A DNA stretch of 64,000 bases, from assembly GCF_020283565.1 (NCBI RefSeq), contig NC_060063.1, positions 20,960,720 to 21,024,719 of the forward strand, read 5' to 3'. The notes under the pieces are model-generated. The model was not told the DNA's origin. It did not search any database and was given only the letters and a program-made list of their open reading frames with translations. This stretch comes from Trifolium pratense (lineage: Eukaryota; Streptophyta; Magnoliopsida; Fabales; Fabaceae). This document shows, piece by piece, positions 57,792-64,000 of this stretch (positions are counted from its first letter, which is position 1; each line of letters starts with the position of its first letter). A program made the translations under genes and the position numbers.

Positions 57792-59748
57792 AACTTATAT
57801 GTTTAATTTATTTATTGAGAGTTTTGTTTTTCATATGGCGAAGAATAGTTAGACATCAGGGGATAAAGCAGACTTCTCCCCCATTCTTTGCCTATATCTC
57901 TTTAATTATATTAAAAAAAAGAAATATATAAAAAAAACTAGGGGGACATAAACCTAATTCAATGAGTCCACATAAAAGCGCGTAGGACAATGAATACTTG
58001 GGGACATAAACCAAACTTAGTCAAGCCACATGTTCAACCCAAACAGGCATACAAATTATGCAAATACAACAAAAGTGGTCTAATTAAAACTGAAGCAAAC
58101 ACACGCACATCACAGCCACTACCTAGCGAACTCGCGTACGGGCATGAAACCATATAGCAAACAAAAAAAGTGTTGTGTAATCCTTAACATCTCAAAGGGA
58201 CGAATGAACCGAAAATCAATTCAGGTACCAGCGACCCCTGCGAACAACCACAACGGTCATCAATACTCTTTTTAGCCATACAATCTAGATTCAATCACGA
58301 AGCATTGAAACAAATATTTTTTTTTAAAAAAAAATCCCCATAGATCTAAGAAAAGAACCAGGAAACTGATCCAGATAGACCAAACACCAATCCAACATAA
58401 AGCGACGGTGACAAAGAGAAAACCAAAGACAACATCAAAGCACAACCATGATCTGTTGGTGGACCACCATCGGAAAGGAAACAGACAGCTGACGACCTCG
58501 AGGCGCATCAGACCAACCCCGAAGCTGGCATAAGTGGCCGTAACACACCTAATCTAGACAAGCTCACATCTTTCCATTAGATCCCCAACTGCATCAGTCA
58601 ATTTCACTATTTATGGTGAAAGATACAAAGATCAAACTCTATTTTATGTTAATTTAGGGTTTAATGAAAATTGGGGATTTCAATTTTGGATTTTAAAAGA
58701 AGATGGAGTAAATAAAGTACATAAATTTATGGTATTTTGAGGTGTTTTTTAGTGTAATTTATTATAATTTAATGAAAATAATGATGAAGAAACACGATGA
58801 AGATGAACATTCATCATAATTTCAGGTGCAAAGTATGGATTTCATGAATCTAACATTAGTGATATCTAACATTATTTGGATTTCATGCTTTTTTTGGTGA
58901 GTAGCCAATTATTAAATCTACTAACATTATTTGGGTTTCTATTAAATTTAGTAACATATTAAAAAAACTAACTATTAATTAATTTTTAGGGTGTATTGTA
59001 TACACCCATCACCCCATACATATACGAAGCTTTGCCTCCGTTTGCTAGATTTCATCTCTTTGACTATTTTTCCTTTTGTCAAAAAAGAATACTATTAAAC
59101 ATGCACTTGTAGATGGCTACATGCACTTGTTTTAAACATGTGTTAGTTGATTTTTTTTTTTGACAGTAATGTGTTAGTTGATGTTGAATAGTCAAAGTTG
59201 TACCAAACACTTTATTAATTTCTTATTCAATACACCGAACCGCATTAACCAAGTTTTATTAGTGTAGTTTTTTTCATTCTATTATATAAGTCAGAATAAA
59301 TTTGACTCATACTTCCATATAGATTAAAAATTCCACTATTAAACTATATATTATACCATGTCTTTAGACGTTGAATAGAGTAATTTTAAATGTTGTTGTT
59401 GAACTTTGGGGTTATTATTTATTCATATATACAATATTGACGAAGCATCCTCGAGTTAGCTAGGCCTTGTTTGTTAAAATATAAATATAAATTAATGATA
59501 GTGTTTGAAAATGAAAGAAATAGAGCTGATACGAAATTTCCAAATTTTAACACGTTTAGTAGCCCTATATAAATACCATTTACAAAGGATTGTGTTTCAT
59601 TGCAAAATAATGACTTTAAGATCAAAATGTATTTGGAAAAAATTTATATTTATATCAATCTAAAAAATATACTTAATACAAATATGAAATTTTAAGAGAC
59701 TTATCAATGTATAGAATAACATCTTTTGAGTTAATTTTCAAATGATTA
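57792..59748. other. Unassigned intergenic DNA
   Basis: Contains a stretch of balanced composition (about 57950-58600) with the word GGGGACATAAAC twice (about 57942 and 57999), then AT-rich sequence. No coding frame that I can support, no RNA gene, no paired terminal repeats. The balanced segment may be an old transposon fragment. Confidence 0.35.
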
Positions 59749-60030
59749 TTCCCTCCGTCCCAAACTACTTCAGCAAAAATGAAAGTCATACTTAAAAAAA
59801 ATTAAATCATAATAATTTTTAGTATATTTTTTAAAATAGGTTTATAGAAAGACGTAAAAATAATTTTTATTAATTATTATTTATTAAAAAAAGAGAGTGA
59901 AAGTAAATTTAATAAAATTTGAATTTAATTTTACGGAAATAATTAAAAATACTTGTTGAAAAAAATAAATGTTAATTTTTTTCTCTTAAATTTTTGGAAC
60001 CTAGGAAATGAATTTTTATTTAAGACGAAA
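59749..60030. mobile_element. Decayed Stowaway-like MITE
   Basis: The left end TTCCCTCCGTCCCAAACTAC follows TA and is the classic Stowaway terminus. The right end (TTTAAGACGAAAGTATA) is a poor match to the expected inverted copy, so the element is old or truncated. AT-rich and noncoding. Confidence 0.55.
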
Positions 60031-61339
60031 GTATATTATGCAAGCCGAGCAAAGCTGTCTCAAATTTATCGACATGTTTGATTTAAATTATACTGTAGTA
60101 GGCTTGAGTCATGTGGGAGAAGAAGTCAATAGCGTGTTGGTACCGAATATTAGAATTATTTATCTTTATTTTCAATAAAACAATTGAAAAGGTGGAAGTG
60201 TGGAACAAAGAAAAATTTGAGTACTGGTCTAATATATCTTTGTTTTCCTTTATCTTTTCTTTTCTTTTTTTCTTTTTTATGAAAAATGCACATTTTCTAT
60301 AGTTCTACTTTGATTTTGAAAGTATGTTTTGAAGGTTTTTTTTTTCCGGTAGTGCGTAAAATTTCACCTTAAAGTAAATACGTTAATGTTCGATATTTAA
60401 ACTCTGACTCATGCATATATAATATGATATCTCTATCCACTATTAGGTTAAACTCATATAAACATATTTTGGTGTTCTTTAACTATGTACAAATAAAAAA
60501 TAATTATTTGTTTGAAAGTGAAAAGTTAGCACAATCATCAACATATGTTGTTTTGAGTTAGAATAAATTGTTTGCAAGTATTAATGTTACTAATTAGTAT
60601 TATTAATTAGTTTTTGTTGAGAGTGAAATTGACCTCTTATTTTTTGTTACTTTACTTTTTAACTCATACACTCCAACAATCAAGTCATCATTATATCTCC
60701 CTAATTAGTAAGGAGTAAACAGTCACTTTGATCCCTGAAAGTGTCATTCGCTGTCAATTTAGTCCCTGAATTAAGGAAAACTAAAAAAAACTCCCTGAAT
60801 GCTAAATTCGTTAGTCAGTTAGGTCCAAAATGTTAAACATCTGTTAAATGTGATGATCTGGCTTCATGAGTACAATATTTTAATAATTTGTTGATTTTTT
60901 AATAGGTAAGCTTGACGTGAAAACATGGTAAGGCTAATATGTGACAACATGAGTTATCTTAACTTGATTTAGTAGCAGTGTCTTCACTTCCAATAGTCTA
61001 ATCTTAGTATGCGAGAGCACATTTTACAACTTATAATTAATCCGCCAAATAATAAAAGGAATAGTATGCAATATAACACCTAGTTACCAAGCTGGAGTAG
61101 AGAAGGAATTCTAAAACACTTAACCTACATTTCTAATACGATCTTCTTTAATATTTTTATTTCCTTTTCTAAATCAAAACCTTTTCAAAACACAAAGCGA
61201 ATGCTAGTTCATAACAGAAACTAGTTGTTTTGACGTGATCCATGTGGAGACGAACTCATTCAATTGAGAATTTATTACTCGACGACAGACTGGTTCACCT
61301 GTCAGACCGTAGTCAAGGATTTAAACCCATCCGTGTTAA
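60031..61339. other. Intergenic DNA with an unclassified repeat-like block
   Basis: AT-rich, no gene. Around 60730-60880 lies a block with CACTTTGATCCCTGAAAGTG, TTTAGTCCCTGAATTAAG and AGGTCCAAAATGTTAA. Such 'GTCCCTGAA' blocks recur as the ends of non-autonomous plant repeats, but I cannot define element borders here. Confidence 0.4.
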
Positions 61340-61945
61340 CAACACTACAGTTTCTTTAGGAAAATGATATTCCTTCAAAAGTAGGCATTTTTCGTTGAAG
61401 ATTACTACTCGAGAAGTTACCTACCAGAGTGCCCAGCTCTCGCTTCGAGAGTTATTTTAACTAATTTACGTGATATACCTTGTGTTTTTTGTTTGGACTG
61501 ACCACATCTTTTGTTCAAATGTCATTTTATGCAACAAGTATGGAGAAGAATTTTTAGTTGGATGGGTTGTGCTTTTAATCATTATGATGAGGGGTGGAAG
61601 TACTTCAATTTTTTTGGAGACATTGTGAAATCTGAAAGGGGATCAAAAGTAAAACATTTGATTTGACTAGCGACAACGTGGTGTGCTTAAAAGTTAAGGA
61701 ATAACATTGTTTTTAGGGGTGCTATAGCTGATTTGGCTTTGTTGGTAGATCAAATTAAACTCATATCTTGGTTTTTGTTCATAGGTTGTTCGGGTAGACT
61801 TTGCAGTTATTTTTGTATTACGATTAGAGTGTTAATCCCTTAGTTTGTAATTGTATTCTTAATATCTAAGGGATTTTCGTTGTATTGTAAGAATTTGAAT
61901 ATTACTTGTACTCCTTGTTAATACAATCTTTTTATTATAAAACAA
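61340..61945 (+). pseudogene. Second LINE 3' fragment with decayed RT zinc-binding region
   Basis: Read across shifting frames, this resembles the zf-RVT region and C-terminus of another plant LINE family: KLPTRVPSSRFES (about 61415-61455), FKCHFMQQVWRRIFSWMGC (about 61515-61570), TTWC (about 61675), NNIVFRGAIADLALLVDQIK (about 61700-61760) and LISWF. The sequence after it (TTGTAATTGTATTCTTAATA onward to about 61945) looks like a LINE 3' UTR ending in A-rich DNA. Many stops. It differs from the LINE at 56640-57791, so it is a separate insertion. Confidence 0.68.
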
Positions 61946-62413
61946 AAATAAATAAAAAACAATGAAGTATTCTATTATTGTCACTCAAGTTTAACGGGGT
62001 AAATGTAGGATAAATTTAGTAAAGGATAAATTTTTTGTGATATATATATCACAATAAATATTGGGTTATGCTAACTAGTGGCCCAAAAGTACTACTTAGG
62101 ATTTTCTTTAAACATTTATTCATATAAGGATACATGTTAGTATGACTCACTCTTGGGAGTTTTTTTTTTGAAAAAACTCATTCTTGGGAGTTATAAGAAT
62201 AATTTAGTGGCTTGTCATGTCTCACTGACTCACCGTCAGCAAAAGTTAACAATACTATTTTATTAAAAAAAACAATATTATTTAATAACTACTATAACAT
62301 TGATGGTTCTGAAAAAGAAAAAAATTTATTCATTCTTAATGTTCACTCTCGTCTTAATTATAAGTAAATATTTATTAAATAATTGATATTTCTGGTTTAT
62401 ATTAAAGACCATA
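61946..62413. other. AT-rich intergenic DNA
   Basis: No gene. GGGTTATGCTAACTAGTGGCC at about 62065-62085 resembles the end of a common legume non-autonomous repeat, but no partner end was found. A short duplication of ACTC-TCTTGGGAGTT flanks 62150-62190. Confidence 0.35.
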
Positions 62414-64000
62414 TGTAACGACCAAATTTTCATATTATTATTTTTATGTGTTAAAATATTTTATTTAACGTGGCATTTTAATTAAGTTAATAACTAGAGT
62501 TATTTATCGAGTACTTTAGTTATTAAGCGAGTAGAGAGAGTTAACGTGTTATTGGGCCAAGCCAATTGGGCTTGAGGCCCAATGGGCCTTGTGTGTGTGT
62601 GGAGCGCCCATATGGGCATAGTGAGGGAAGAGAGAATTCATTTCTCATGTTCTTGTGTTCTTGAAGAGAGGAAGAGAGAGCTTGAGGAGCTAGGGCAAGG
62701 GGAAAGCTAGAGATTCGAGATCTTCGTCGTGTTTTCTTCGAATCCAGGTAAGAGAGTAGATTTCATATTCGTGGGTGACTCGAGGAAGGGGAGAATGTCG
62801 ATTTCTCCTCACCCGAACTTCCTCCACCCCATTTTCGTTTTAGTTGTGAATGGATTTTCTTGATGGAAATCGTCCCTAAGGTTCTTAACATGCTTAACTT
62901 GCTTTTAACATGATGAATGAACGAATTTAATGGTTAAAAACGAAGTTTATAGATGATTAAACTCAAGAACTTTGTGTTCTTGAGAGTTTTGAGTAAAAGT
63001 GTTAAATCTCTACTTTTTCGTAGTAAAAATGGTAGATCGGTGAAATGAACCGTCCTTTTGTGTTTAGATATGTTTGTTGCACTTGAATACAAACTCATTT
63101 GGGGTTTATAACATGAAAAATGGGATTTTTGGGTAAATTTGGGTGGAAATCGCATGTTTTGAGCAGTTCTGGCAGGAGCTGTTCGCTACAGCTCGCTGCA
63201 GCTCGCCACGAGCAGGTGACCCACTGGTGTGGTTCGCTGAAGCTCGCTGAGCCTTCACTTAGCGAACAGCTCGCTACAGCTCGCTAAGGCTCGCTTAGCC
63301 ACCGTGACAGCACAGCACTTTGCTGTTTTGGAATTTGAATGACTTTGAGGGTTCTAACATGTTATATTATGTATTTTACCCAGTTTTTCGCGTAGATTCC
63401 GATTCCGGAGTTTGTTTTATGATAAAATGCATGCTTAATACACTTTTCTTATATTATTAGTATTGTGTTAAAAATGTGAGTAAATGCATTGTATGTGTTG
63501 ATGATTATGATGATGTTTATTTAAATGTCAAAGAAGTATATTAAGGTGTTAATCAACTTAATAAAGAAGGATATTAGAATTATGTTATTCTAATAAAGAA
63601 GTATATCGAATTATGTTATTTGATAAAGACGGATATTAAGGTATTGATTATCTTAATAAAGACGGACGTTGGATAGTGTTCCACGTTATTGTTGATGGGC
63701 TATATGCCAAAATTGTTGAGGAATATATTCATGAGTTTTGAGTGCATGCATCATGAATATTTAGGGATATTGGCTTGTCCAATAAAAAAGGATATCGAAC
63801 TATATTTGTTTGATAAAGACGGATATCGGAGGTGAAATACTCTGATAAAGACGATGGTACCACATGCATTAGAGGTGTCTAGAGGACATAACATGAATGT
63901 GAAGCATTAGATTGCATTAGGGATTATGTGTGCATTTTATAATAAATGATGCTTGACACATACTTGGTAAATGTTGATTGTTAATCCGTATGTGAGGAGC
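62414..64000 (+). repeat. Tekay-type LTR, cut by the window end
   Basis: Begins TGTAACGACCAAATTTTC and is collinear with the LTRs of A and B, closest to A in the TAGCGAGC-type repeat zone (about 63175-63305). It contains the stem-loop array at about 63535-63855. The remaining part and any internal region are outside the window, so solo LTR versus full element is undecided. Confidence 0.88.

Noticed and set aside
57950..58600. Antisense gene near 58272-58508
   Set aside because: The 78-codon frame is hydrophobic and low complexity with no domain, start context or neighbouring exons; left as unassigned DNA.

Overview
The window looks like plant nuclear DNA from a repeat-rich intergenic region, most likely a papilionoid legume (tentative: the LTR families, Stowaway ends and LINE type fit Medicago/Trifolium-like genomes, but no host gene is present to anchor this). 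I find no credible host protein-coding gene, tRNA or rRNA in 64 kb. Nearly everything is a transposable element, mostly LTR retrotransposons nested in one another, with a relic-rich right end.

Layout. An old Ty1-copia element on the minus strand ('copia-1') is exposed in three pieces (1-849, 9569-10544, 20412-21747). It is split by: (A) a non-autonomous gypsy (Tekay/Del-like) element at 850-9568, minus strand, which itself carries a hAT-type DNA transposon at 3888-4852; (C) a Sirevirus-type copia at 10545-20411, plus strand, perfect TSD CAGGA, with a broken gag-pol and a broken third ORF; and (B) a second Tekay-like non-autonomous element from 21748, arranged LTR-internal-LTR-truncated internal and cut off at 31208. 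Next come an Athila-type gypsy gag/protease fragment (31209-32214), a tandem array with a unit of about 250 bp (32215-33511), and a complete but frameshifted copia element E of the copia-1 family (33828-42012, minus, TSD GTCGA). These are followed by a Stowaway-type MITE, an AT microsatellite and a Helitron 3' end at 42880. The Helitron end abuts an old Tekay-type LTR fragment that is split by Sirevirus D (42903-55127, plus, TSD TTCCT).

Element D is the best-preserved element. Its LTRs appear to differ only in the length of a C run; gag, pol and an 885-codon third ORF are all open, and an antisense ORF of 121 codons lies between ORF3 and the 3' LTR. The right end (55963-62413) holds decayed fragments: a hAT-like end, two different LINE 3' ends with reverse-transcriptase zinc-binding and RNase H remnants, and a decayed Stowaway-type MITE. 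Another Tekay-type LTR starts at 62414 and runs out of the window.

Relative ages from LTR pairs (differences counted by eye, so approximate): C is oldest (about 2%), A and E about 0.6%, B about 0.2%, D essentially zero. The most unusual structure is inside the LTRs. The Tekay-type LTRs carry a string of short stem-loops whose stems differ from each other and covary between copies but share one linker, and the unrelated Sirevirus D LTR carries its own tandem stem-loop array with a covarying stem.
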